Shown in pieces: positions 35,646 through 42,321 of a stretch of DNA of 42,321 nt. A program made the translations under genes and the position numbers. Location: the NCBI GenBank assembly GCA_963727835.1, contig CAVSIB010000001.1:1-42321 (forward strand), given 5' to 3'. This stretch comes from G026625185 sp963727835. Lineage in GTDB: Bacteria; Desulfobacterota; WTBG01; JAGOGO01. Position 1 is the first letter of the stretch, and each line of letters starts with the position of its first letter. The notes below the pieces were generated by a model. That model was not told the DNA's origin. It saw only the letters and a list, made by a program, of their open reading frames with translations, and ran no database searches.

Positions 35646-36169
35646 CTTGGAATGGTGCTGTCTTTTGATTTTCTTCTGGCATGATCATAAATCCTTTTAC
35701 TCGAACAATTTCTTAGCCTCTAATGATAATTAAACAACGGCCGTTGTCAATTGATTCTTGTTTGGAATTCAGTATCTCCCAAGCCGTGCCTTTTATTGCG
35801 TAATCCCTCTCCATCCCGTGAGGCCTAGGGAATAAAGTCAGGAAATAAACATTTTTTGATATGAATTTGACATTATTTGTTGCGGGCACAAAAAAGATAA
35901 CGTTAGAGGCATGTCCTGAGATAGTGCGGATGTTTATGGCAAAGTTAAAAAGATGATTTCAACCTCCCATTAGTGCCGGAATGAGGATCCTATCAAACCT
36001 ATATGTGATATTAAAGGGTTTAAAATCAAACGACGGTTTTGACTAAAGGGAAAGACTTGAAACTCATAAACCAAGAGAACATGTCTAACGCATGTTTCTC
36101 TGCTCATACCCTTGGCCTTCCGCTGGCCTTATCTTTCGGGATCAGGGGCTTCCCTAGTCTTCCTTAATG
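35646..36169. other. Gene-poor stretch between Nudix and pal genes
   Basis: No intact gene seen. A 31-codon frame at 35861-35956 (MNLTLFVAGTKKITLEACPE) reads plausibly but has no ribosome site and no known relatives. The rest shows no repeats or motifs that I can support. Confidence 0.3.
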
Positions 36170-36202
36170 TTACCGGGAGCACTAAAAAAGTGCTCCCGGT
36201 AA
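36170..36202. terminator. Strong hairpin downstream of pal
   Basis: TTACCGGGAGCACT and AGTGCTCCCGGTAA form a perfect 14-base-pair stem with a five-A loop, 21 bases past the pal stop. It has no long T run behind it on the minus strand, so it may be a weak or Rho-assisted terminator or an mRNA 3'-end stabiliser. Confidence 0.65.
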
Positions 36203-36223
36203 GATAGTAAGGATTGTCTGTTC

Positions 36224-36734
36224 TTACTTAAGTACGTTGAGGTCGTCCCGGCGATTTTTTGACCAGCATGCTTCATTGTGCTCGGTACAGGAAGGCTTCT
36301 CTTTTCCGTAACTGATGGCGGTCATCCGGTCAGCAGCAATTCCCATGGTCTTCAAGTGCTTCATGGCGGATACCGCCCTCCGGTCCCCTAATGCCATGTT
36401 ATACTCACTCGTCCCCCGCTCATCACAATTTCCTTCAATCCGCACCTTCATCGAGGGGTTTTTCTTGAGGGCCTGAGCGTCGTTGTTCAGCGTTGCAATC
36501 GCCTCAGGTTTCAGATTGGACTTATCAAAGTCAAAATAGATCGGATCAAGGGACATCATTGCCTCCGGCTCAGGGGCGGGGGCTGGTTCCTGAACAACGG
36601 GAGCTGGTTCGACCATCGTGGTCGGCATTGGCGCAGTGCTGGCTCAGCCTTTTTCATATGACAGCAACCGCCGATGGCTAAGATGAGGATAAGGATAAGG
36701 GGATGATAGACCCTTGCAACAGTTTTTTCTTCAT
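36224..36734 (-). CDS. pal: Peptidoglycan-associated lipoprotein Pal (frameshifted N-terminus)
   Basis: The OmpA-like domain is intact: PIYFDFDKSNLKPEAIATL, VRIEGNCDERGTSEYNMALG, DRRAVSAMKHLKTMGI and the C-terminal YGKEKPSCTEHNEACWSKNR. It binds diaminopimelate of peptidoglycan and tethers the outer membrane in the Tol-Pal system. The start ATG 36734 follows AAAGGAG. The lipobox LAIGGC is in a different frame (break near 36690), and another shift near 36640 leads into PTTMVEPAPVVQEPAPAPE. With both repaired it is a normal Pal of about 170 residues. No tol genes are here. Confidence 0.9.
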
Positions 36735-37317
36735 TTTTAACTCCTTTAATTAATTATTATTAAATACATTACTTGTGTTCCTCACAAAAAAAAGGATTTG
36801 TTCCAGGAACACTATTTTTTAACTTTTTTGTCTTTTAAACTTTTTATACCCTTTTAGTACACGCTTCTTCAAACCTTTATTTGTTCTGATCTGTATAAGA
36901 GATAAAGCCCAATTAGGATGTAAAAAACTTTTCTAATGCGCTTATAAAGAGCGCATTAATAATGTGTTGAAGCCATCAGCAATTTACAATCGGTGCTATT
37001 AACTTGGAGGAATGAAGTAAAATATTGAAATATAATGACACAATTTTTTCTCATAAAATACGGACAATCCAGTATTTTATGCTTAGAAGGACAGTATTTT
37101 GATCATAATTGCTCCAAACTTGCCTGAGCTTTATTTTTTCTCTTATCTTGCGTTGCAAAAAATTCCCCAACCACTGAGAACCTGTTCAATTACATCTCGG
37201 CGTTCTAACGAGCGCGAACATCGTCACACACCTTACAAAGCCTGAATTGTGCCGAGACTTGTTGCATTTTGTTCTTTTATCGAAGCCCCCCAAAAAACAT
37301 CCAGATGAAAGTTGATT
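36735..37317. other. Gene-poor stretch with two hairpins
   Basis: Nothing coding is supported. TAATGCGC and GCGCATTA (36934-36941, 36951-36958) form a hairpin. A perfect ten-base inverted repeat, CATAAAATAC and GTATTTTATG, spans 37052-37081. The region is AT-rich and may hold the promoter of pal. Confidence 0.4.
37052..37081. repeat. Ten-base inverted repeat, ten-base spacer
   Basis: CATAAAATAC, ten bases GGACAATCCA, GTATTTTATG. The spacer itself contains GGA..TCC, extending the dyad symmetry. A further copy of AGTATTTTG lies at 37092-37100. It could be an operator, with no known regulator match. Confidence 0.5.
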
Positions 37318-37557
37318 TTAGCGTTCAGTATCCCACTCATCCGAGGAATCATGGAGGCACGATTTGTAATCAGCTTTCGCCTGAGCAATGCAAGCTTGAC
37401 ATTGCTCAGTGCACTTTGGATCATTTGGATCAGTGTATCTTGCTTTGCATTCCTCTATTGCCTTAAAATATTTTTGTTCGCAATCCGACTTCCAATCAGC
37501 CCCGGCATTTGACGCACAAAACAGGACGACAAGGGCAAGCATTATTAAAAATCTCAT
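37318..37557 (-). CDS. Small secreted cysteine-rich protein (twin CX10C)
   Basis: 79 residues with a signal peptide (FLIMLALVVLFCASNAGA) and AGGAGA before the ATG. The mature part has six cysteines at 26, 37, 49, 53, 56 and 67: C-x10-C, C-x3-C-x2-C, C-x10-C. Two helices with C-x10-C spacing suggest a disulfide-stapled helical hairpin or a metal site. No family is recognised. It is alone, with 240-700 base gaps on either side. Confidence 0.7.
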   Translation of the reverse strand: MRFLIMLALVVLFCASNAGADWKSDCEQKYFKAIEECKARYTDPNDPKCTEQCQACIAQAKADYKSCLHDSSDEWDTER

Positions 37558-38035
37558 GTGGCACTCTCCTATAAATTGGGAATTGTCAACGGTTGAGAAA
37601 CCCCAAGAAATGAAACAACCTTACTTAAAAGCACCCCTCCTTATCCAACCCTGCGTTGCATTTTCTTAGTTATGCACTAACGAATAATCACAGAAAAACG
37701 CATAATATCTTCTTCGTTGATTTAAATATGACCCAACTTCGTAAGCTAACGAAAATTCGAATTATCGTTTGCAGGTAGCACATCATATGTTAAGGAGAAT
37801 CTGCTTTTTGCCATTAAGTTTGGTAACGAAAAAACTATACCATATTCGGAGTACAAATCAAAAAGATATATTGAGCAATCCTCTCTGAGAAACTGCTCCG
37901 GCCGCAGTTAATATTCTGCCTTTTGCTCAGGCACTATTCTTTTTTGACATAGTAAATCACCCTCTGCATAATCCTGATTTACTATGCTTGGTTAAACCTG
38001 AACCGATTGATTCAATAGCCGTTGATCAGTCCCGA
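37558..38035. other. Gene-poor stretch with a 12-base inverted repeat
   Basis: No gene seen. CATAGTAAATCA (37948-37959) and TGATTTACTATG (37975-37986) form a perfect dyad with a 15-base loop, about 50 bases past the stop of the zinc-ribbon gene. There is no T run after it on the minus strand (TCAAAAAAG follows), so its role is unclear. Confidence 0.45.
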
Positions 38036-38159
38036 TTATTTCTTACAGGTACAATCGCTCGATTTCTTGCCACAGCCGCTACACACACCATTCTCAATCG
38101 GATTCCCGCATGTTTTGCACGGAGTACATCCACCATGCTTGGCACATATCCGCCCTCAT
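38036..38159 (-). CDS. Mini zinc-ribbon protein (start frameshifted)
   Basis: About 40 residues: CAKHGGCTPCKTCGNPIENG followed by VCSGCGKKSSDCTCKK. Paired CxxC motifs (CTPCKTC, CSGC, CTC) suggest one or two zinc sites. The only ATG, at 38159, is in another frame and joins after a one-base shift near 38142 (MRADMC into CAKHGG). Either an indel error or a decayed gene. Similar short ribbons with CxxCGNPIxxGVCxGC exist in deltaproteobacteria (from memory). The plus-strand frames here are shadows. Confidence 0.55.
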
Positions 38160-38260
38160 TATTTGTTATTTACTGTATCCATTTCTTTGCTGCTATTATA
38201 TAAATAATTACTAGCGCGCATAGGGGTATAATATTAAAGACCTTTGAGGAACAGCAACAA

Positions 38261-38713
38261 TTACTCTGCGAACGCTTGCTGAATTCTGCTGCCTTGAGAG
38301 CAGGAGGGGATCAATTTCGGCGCAGTGAACCTGTGTAGACCGATTTTTGCAAAGGTGGTGGTTAATATGCGTGTCTTTTTTTTAAAAGTCATCACTTTAT
38401 CGCCGGGCAATGTTACCGTAATGGTATCGTCTGCAATTTTACCGGTGATGACCCCCCCCTCTTTGGTGTGTAATCGGATTTCCTTTCCCTTGACACTCCA
38501 ACGAAACGGTACTTCTTTTTCATTGGTTATCCATACACCATTATCATCGTCTTTTAATTCAAGGGTCGTTTCCATCTGAGACGGTTCTCCTTCGCCCACA
38601 GAAACATATGTTCCCATATACCGCTTGGTTGAATCACAGCCAGGGGGAATAAAAACAAAGAGAAAAAGAAGGATCACCCATCCTCGCTTTATCCAAATCA
38701 CTCTCTTTTCCAT
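38261..38713 (-). CDS. Hypothetical lipoprotein
   Basis: 150 residues with an N-terminal WVILLFLFVFIPPGC lipobox; cysteine at about 26 becomes lipid-anchored. The mature part is a small beta-rich domain (YMGTYVSVGEGEPSQMETTL, GVWITNEKEVPFRWSVKG, GVITGKIADDTITVTLPG), resembling lipocalin-like or DUF4488-type sensor folds of other bacterial lipoproteins, but no family can be named. It follows the DoxX gene by 24 bases on the same strand and may belong to the redox operon. Confidence 0.7.
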   Translation of the reverse strand: MEKRVIWIKRGWVILLFLFVFIPPGCDSTKRYMGTYVSVGEGEPSQMETTLELKDDDNGVWITNEKEVPFRWSVKGKEIRLHTKEGGVITGKIADDTITVTLPGDKVMTFKKKTRILTTTFAKIGLHRFTAPKLIPSCSQGSRIQQAFAE

Positions 38714-38737
38714 TGCGTTACCTGCCTATAAAAAAAA

Positions 38738-39230
38738 TCAGTTTCTTTTTCTTTTACTCCTTACCAACAATCCCCCCCTCCGGAAAACAAAAATTCGGTC
38801 GAAAAAAGCGATGTATGCCGTCATCAGCATCAGCACCAAATCCCTAAAAACATCATACCAGCCGATTTGCGCACCCACACTTTCAAAACAGCCGCAGGTT
38901 ATCGGTGAGCCGCGTAAGACATTTACCAATAAAGCCAGGGTAAACAAAGCCAGGATTGTTGCCAGCACTGCTGCGGAGGCTCGGGTTGCAAGCCCAATGA
39001 TCAGAAATAAACCACAGGATAACTCCACCCACGGGAGAAACACCGCCACCATATTGACCGACCAGTACGGAAGGATTCGATAAGCCTCCACGTTCTTTGC
39101 GAACTCGAGCCGGGTAGGGTATTTTGGTCATGCACGCGTAAATAAACATAATCCCGATAAAGAACCTCAGCAGGAGAGAGAGGTATTCACTGGTGATAAT
39201 ACTTTTAGTAATTTGCCAAAGCTTTTTCAT
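38738..39230 (-). CDS. DoxX/MauE-family membrane protein (one frameshift)
   Basis: About 160 residues in four membrane segments: LLLRFFIGIMFIYACMTKIPYPA, then WSVNMVAVFLPWVELSCGLFLI, TRASAAVLATILALFTLALL, and VFRDLVLMLMTAYIAFF. The MauE hallmark SPITCGCFE lies between segments three and four. MauE-type proteins help form disulfides or deliver electrons in periplasmic methylamine dehydrogenase maturation; related DoxX proteins serve thiol redox. A shift near 39080-39110 joins PARVRKE to VEAYRILPYW. The ATG at 39230 overlaps the stop of the cNMP/rhodanese gene (ATGA). Confidence 0.82.
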
Positions 39231-40135
39231 GGCTCTATCGGATACCCCTTTTTCTTCCATGCGGACAAATCGCCAGCCAAAATGGATACATTGGTATGTC
39301 CCCGGAGGTGTAGTTTGTCAGCCACTTGTTCGTTGTAAAGGCTGCTGATTGTTCGGCCGTAGACAACTATTTCTTGGGAGCGATCAATTCGTTCCAATCC
39401 CATTAAATACGCAATGTCAAAGAGATCTGAAGGCAGGCTCAGAGCTCCCTTGATATGTTCTTGGTCATAGAAGCTACTGGGCCGAGCGTCAACAAAGAGA
39501 ACCTCTCCTTTATTGTACTTTTGGTTTGCATCGGTTGGCGTTATTGCGGAAATGGAATCTTCAGACCAAGTTTGAGTCAGGCGGACGCCCTGGGGGTTGG
39601 CAAAATTGAACAGAAGAGCGCAGATAATGGTTACCCCGAAAATAAGGACAAAATCAAGCCACGTAATACGGGGCGCTTGATAGTGTTCTTTGGTTTCTTC
39701 CTCAAGTTTTCCCCAGTCCTGGAGGAGCATTTTGGAGATATTCTGCACAAAACAAAGAGCCACATTCGGATAGTCCTTGAGAATCTGGTCGAATTGCTTC
39801 TTGGGGAGGACGCTGACGACAGTCTCCTCCAAGGTCTTTGCCGAAGCTGTCCGTGGATTCCCCGTGAGCATGGAGAGTTCACCAAAACCGTCACCCGGAC
39901 CGAGCACTCCCAATTCAGTTTCTACTCCCTGTTCGTCACTCCGAAAAGCCCTTATCCTGCCGGAGCGAATAATATAGAAACTGTCCCCCGGCTCATCCTG
40001 GCGAAAAACAATCGAACCCGGCGGAAAGACTATGGTTGGAATCATTTTCACAATTTCAGCCAGTTTGTCCTTCGGCAGGTAGTCGAAAAAAGAGCGTTCA
40101 GTAAGTTTGTTTTCGTTATTTCTGGGTTGGGCCAT
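39227..40135 (-). CDS. cNMP-binding domain fused to a catalytically dead rhodanese
   Basis: 302 residues from ATG 40135. A cyclic-nucleotide-binding domain fills about residues 10-135 (FPPGSIVFRQDEPGDSFYII, GDGFGELSMLTGNPRTASA). A membrane helix follows (VLIFGVTIICALLFNFA, about 164-185). The C-terminal rhodanese domain has LFVDARPSSFYDQEHIKGAL, but in place of the active-site Cys it has VVYGRTISS. Such rhodaneses do not transfer sulfur and may only bind partners. The protein seems to sit in the inner membrane with the sensor on one side and the rhodanese on the other. It lies between the redoxin and MauE genes. No DNA-binding domain is present. Confidence 0.85.
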   Translation of the reverse strand: MAQPRNNENKLTERSFFDYLPKDKLAEIVKMIPTIVFPPGSIVFRQDEPGDSFYIIRSGRIRAFRSDEQGVETELGVLGPGDGFGELSMLTGNPRTASAKTLEETVVSVLPKKQFDQILKDYPNVALCFVQNISKMLLQDWGKLEEETKEHYQAPRITWLDFVLIFGVTIICALLFNFANPQGVRLTQTWSEDSISAITPTDANQKYNKGEVLFVDARPSSFYDQEHIKGALSLPSDLFDIAYLMGLERIDRSQEIVVYGRTISSLYNEQVADKLHLRGHTNVSILAGDLSAWKKKGYPIEP

Positions 40136-40198
40136 ACATATAAACCCCACAAAAATCAAATCAAGAAGCAGCGGTCATGAGCCGACCACGAAAAGCAC

Positions 40199-40780
40199 CT
40201 ACCTTTGATTTTCAGCTATTTTTTTCATCTTCCCAAAAAAATCATCCGCATCGTTAAGGTACCCCGAATGCGTTAAGAGAATGTCGCCTTGTCGGTTTAC
40301 TAACAAGAGGAGCGGGATGGCCGGATTTTGAAGCTTGCCAAAGATTTCCATTTTCGGGTCAGGGATAAGGGGAAATTGGACACGATACGCTTTCTTAAAA
40401 GCCTCTACTGCTTTTTGATCACCGATAGCGACAATGCCAATCATTTTAATATGCTTAGCAAGGTTCGGATCTTCTTGAGTGTACTGGTAAATCCTGTTCA
40501 TGGCAGGAGTTTGCTTCTGGCAATATTGGCAAAACACCGAAAGTATTTCTACCAGAATGAGCTTAGAAGGAACCTGGGATAGGGAAAAAGGTTCGGCTTT
40601 GGTTAAGCCCAAGTAGTGAAGCGCGTCTGCTGATGCGGGTGAAGAAAGCCGGAATGCGGGAAGCTTCATCCCCGGCGATAGGATCGTGGCTCCATGCCCA
40701 GATGCTGGTAAGAACCAGAAAAAAAAGATAAAAAGAAAAAATATGAGGTTATGAGCGGGAAGGGAAGAGATTTTTTTCAT
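40199..40780 (-). CDS. Secreted thioredoxin-like (TlpA/AhpC-TSA) protein
   Basis: 193 residues from ATG 40780. A signal peptide (LIFFLFIFFFWFLPASG) is followed by a redoxin fold: LKLPAFRLSSPA-like start, ILVEILSVFCQYCQKQTPAM with the CxxC active site CQYC, GIVAIGDQKAVEAFKKAY, and the cis-Pro region NPAIPLLLLVNRQGDIL. It acts in the periplasm on disulfides. It is first of the leftward set with the cNMP/rhodanese and MauE genes, so likely a redox relay (inference). Confidence 0.85.
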   Translation of the reverse strand: MKKISSLPAHNLIFFLFIFFFWFLPASGHGATILSPGMKLPAFRLSSPASADALHYLGLTKAEPFSLSQVPSKLILVEILSVFCQYCQKQTPAMNRIYQYTQEDPNLAKHIKMIGIVAIGDQKAVEAFKKAYRVQFPLIPDPKMEIFGKLQNPAIPLLLLVNRQGDILLTHSGYLNDADDFFGKMKKIAENQR

Positions 40781-41265
40781 TCCTTGTCTTTCCCAAAAAA
40801 GATGAAGGTTATTTGAGCCTTTTTTCCGCAACGTACATAAGAAGTATGTGCGAGAGAGGCAGATTTGTCAAGTTGGAAAGATAAAAAGTATCACGAAATT
40901 GTTAAAATTCAGGTCTATACTTTGGCGGCAGAATAAGGTGCGGGAGTTTTGAGGATACCGAGAAGTGGAGAAAAAATCAATAAAATCATGGTAATTTGCT
41001 TTTGATTTTTACTCTTGCCCGGTGGTGTTTTGGAGTAGTCGTGGAGCAAAATGGTAACAAAAAAGGAATTCTTTCTGGGGTTGAAATAAAAACCTGGGCC
41101 TGAGAGGAGTCCCGTCCAGGTATATACGTTACTGAGGGGGGGATTATTGCGTTGACTTTGTGAGAATAAAGGTATTTCATATCATATAATCCTTCTTCTC
41201 TAAAAAGGGTTAGCCGTAGGTTGAGGTAATCACAAAACAATTATTAAGACGCACAGAGGAGGTAA
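40781..41265. other. Divergent intergenic region with no gene seen
   Basis: Nearly 490 bases between divergent genes. It should hold promoters for both the redoxin operon and the SPFH gene; no strong sigma boxes or repeats were seen. The leftward 84-codon frame at 40986-41240 has no family features and no ribosome site. Confidence 0.35.
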
Positions 41266-42150
41266 ATGATGGCGGAAAGAACCATGGACGTAAGTGAATT
41301 AAAATTGCCGAAGCCACGAAATGTTGGAATACTCATTTTGCTCATCATCATCTTTATCATTGTTTGGAGCACCTTTGTCATCATCCCGGCCGGCCACAGG
41401 GGGGTTGTCCTCTTGTGGGGGAGTGTGGAGAAGAGAATCATGGGAGAGGGGCTCAATTTCAAGGTGCCCATTGCGGAAAATGTCATCAAGGTCGATGTCA
41501 AGGTTCAACCCCATCCATTCAAAGAGATCGATGCCTCTTCAAAAGAATACCAGATGGTGAAAATGACGGGGATGATGAACTTCCATATCGATCCGGCTTA
41601 TGTCAATGACCTTTACCAGAAAGTGGGGCTCGATTTTGCGGACAAGGTGATCGACCCGGCCTTCAACGACTTCGTCAAGGAGGTTGTGCCGACCTACCCG
41701 ATCGGGGAGATTCTTCCCAAAAGGGAGGAGATCCGGAAGAGGGCAATGACAAAATTGGGAGATAACCTGTCGAGGTATCACATCATCGTCGATGACATCT
41801 ACTTTGCCAACATCCGATTCTCTCCTGAATATGAAGGGGCCATCGAGGCCAAACAAGTGGCCCAGCAACAGGTGGAAACGCAGAAACAGGTTTTGGCCCA
41901 ACGCGAGATTGAAGCTCAGCAAAAGGTCGCCACCGCAAAAGGAGAGGCTGAATCCATTCTCGTGGTGGCTCAGGGACAGGCCAAAGCCAATGATGCCCTA
42001 TCACGGTCGATCAGCCCGATCCTCGTGCAGTACAAGGGTGTCGAGAAATGGAATGGGATTTTACCTCAAGTCTCCGGAGGAGCTGTCCCCTTCATCGACT
42101 TGGGCAAGATGGGTGGCTTGCCGGGCGGAACGGAAGAAAGCAAAAGATGA
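41266..42150 (+). CDS. SPFH/prohibitin-family membrane protein
   Basis: 294 residues. An N-terminal membrane helix (VGILILLIIIFIIVWSTFVII) leads to the SPFH/PHB domain (IPAGHRGVVLLWGSVEKRIM, GEGLNFKVPI, DIYFANIRFSPEYEGAIEAK), then a coiled coil rich in Ala, Gln and Glu (QVAQQQVETQKQVLAQREIE). This is the prohibitin-like group, which scaffolds membrane domains and controls FtsH-type proteases. GAGGAGG precedes two adjacent ATGs (41266, 41269). The gene is more GC-rich than the flanks (36 of 60 bases at 41641-41700) and free of indels, unlike many genes here. Confidence 0.92.
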   Translation: MMAERTMDVSELKLPKPRNVGILILLIIIFIIVWSTFVIIPAGHRGVVLLWGSVEKRIMGEGLNFKVPIAENVIKVDVKVQPHPFKEIDASSKEYQMVKMTGMMNFHIDPAYVNDLYQKVGLDFADKVIDPAFNDFVKEVVPTYPIGEILPKREEIRKRAMTKLGDNLSRYHIIVDDIYFANIRFSPEYEGAIEAKQVAQQQVETQKQVLAQREIEAQQKVATAKGEAESILVVAQGQAKANDALSRSISPILVQYKGVEKWNGILPQVSGGAVPFIDLGKMGGLPGGTEESKR

Positions 42151-42321
42151 GTTATGAGTCAAGTTAATGATAGTGTGTATTTTTTGAGTCTCTGTTAACT
42201 TGTTAAGTTTATTTTGGGAAATTCGTTTCCGGGAGTGGTTCACTTTTGGGTTGATTTACTCTGATTTAGTCTGTTTACTATAAAAAAGTATACAATTTAA
42301 AAAAATGAAAAGGGCTTCAAT

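Noticed and set aside
39455..40180. Rightward 241-codon frame over the cNMP/rhodanese gene
   Set aside because: A shadow of a well-supported gene on the other strand; no family motifs.
40986..41240. Leftward 84-codon frame
   Set aside because: No family motif, no ribosome site, and composition unlike the real genes.
1..42321. CRISPR arrays, rRNA genes, complete insertion sequences
   Set aside because: No regularly spaced repeats, rRNA sequence or full transposase with terminal repeats was seen.

Overview
This window looks like chromosomal DNA of a Gram-negative, probably anaerobic or metal-using bacterium of the deltaproteobacterial (Desulfobacterota-like) kind. The hints are lipoprotein and outer-membrane genes (Pal, beta-barrels, DUF1302), a deltaproteobacterial-type NikR-like operator, a nickel/cobalt ECF transporter, DksA-type and bS22/COX24-type small proteins, and a ferredoxin-like membrane protein. 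The taxon cannot be fixed from sequence alone. Many genes carry single-base indels, often in homopolymer runs (cbiQ, the cbiM/cbiN junction, the CBS gene, the CBM48 gene, DUF1302, pal, DoxX). This points to a draft or metagenomic consensus with indel errors, while glgA, lemA, a polyprenol-phosphate mannosyltransferase and a membrane protein look truly decayed. LAYOUT. 1-2000: a glgA glycogen synthase broken by several frameshifts, and a lemA remnant. 2012-5770: a leftward operon of an outer-membrane channel-like protein plus cbiM, cbiN-like, cbiQ and cbiO (nickel/cobalt uptake), with a NikR-like palindrome over its promoter. 5872-7619: a CBS-domain protein, a HAD phosphatase/phosphomutase and a flavin reductase-like protein. 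7699-12452: a five-gene leftward export operon (HlyD adaptor, two ABC ATPases, two ABC-2 permeases) of the YbhGFSR type with the ATPases as separate genes. 12619-12692: tRNA-Arg(CCU), followed by about 740 bp of decayed DNA. 13433-16302: a membrane-anchored Fe-S protein, a queuosine-salvage (DUF2419) protein, a membrane-protein remnant and a stand-alone CBM48 glycogen-binding domain. 16869-27724: the most system-like block. Two tandem paralogous PAS histidine kinases and one LuxR-type response regulator are followed, after a double palindrome, by a YCF48-like propeller protein, an RND/MMPL transporter, a DUF1302 outer-membrane barrel and DUF1329, closed by a strong terminator. I read it as a two-component-controlled trans-envelope transport system, probably for a hydrophobic or lipid substrate; the substrate is unknown. 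28160-33323: leftward genes for an Ig-like lipoprotein, a GAF histidine kinase, a DksA-like protein, Era and PurB. 33521-33887: two tiny very basic proteins, one a clear bS22/COX24-like ribosomal protein. 34041-34941: decayed genes. 35169-38713: a Nudix hydrolase, Pal, a Cys-rich secreted protein, a mini zinc-ribbon protein and a small lipoprotein, separated by gene-poor DNA rich in inverted repeats. 38738-40780: a redoxin, a cNMP-sensor/rhodanese fusion without the catalytic cysteine, and a DoxX/MauE protein, which looks like a thiol-redox module. 41266-42150: an SPFH/prohibitin protein.
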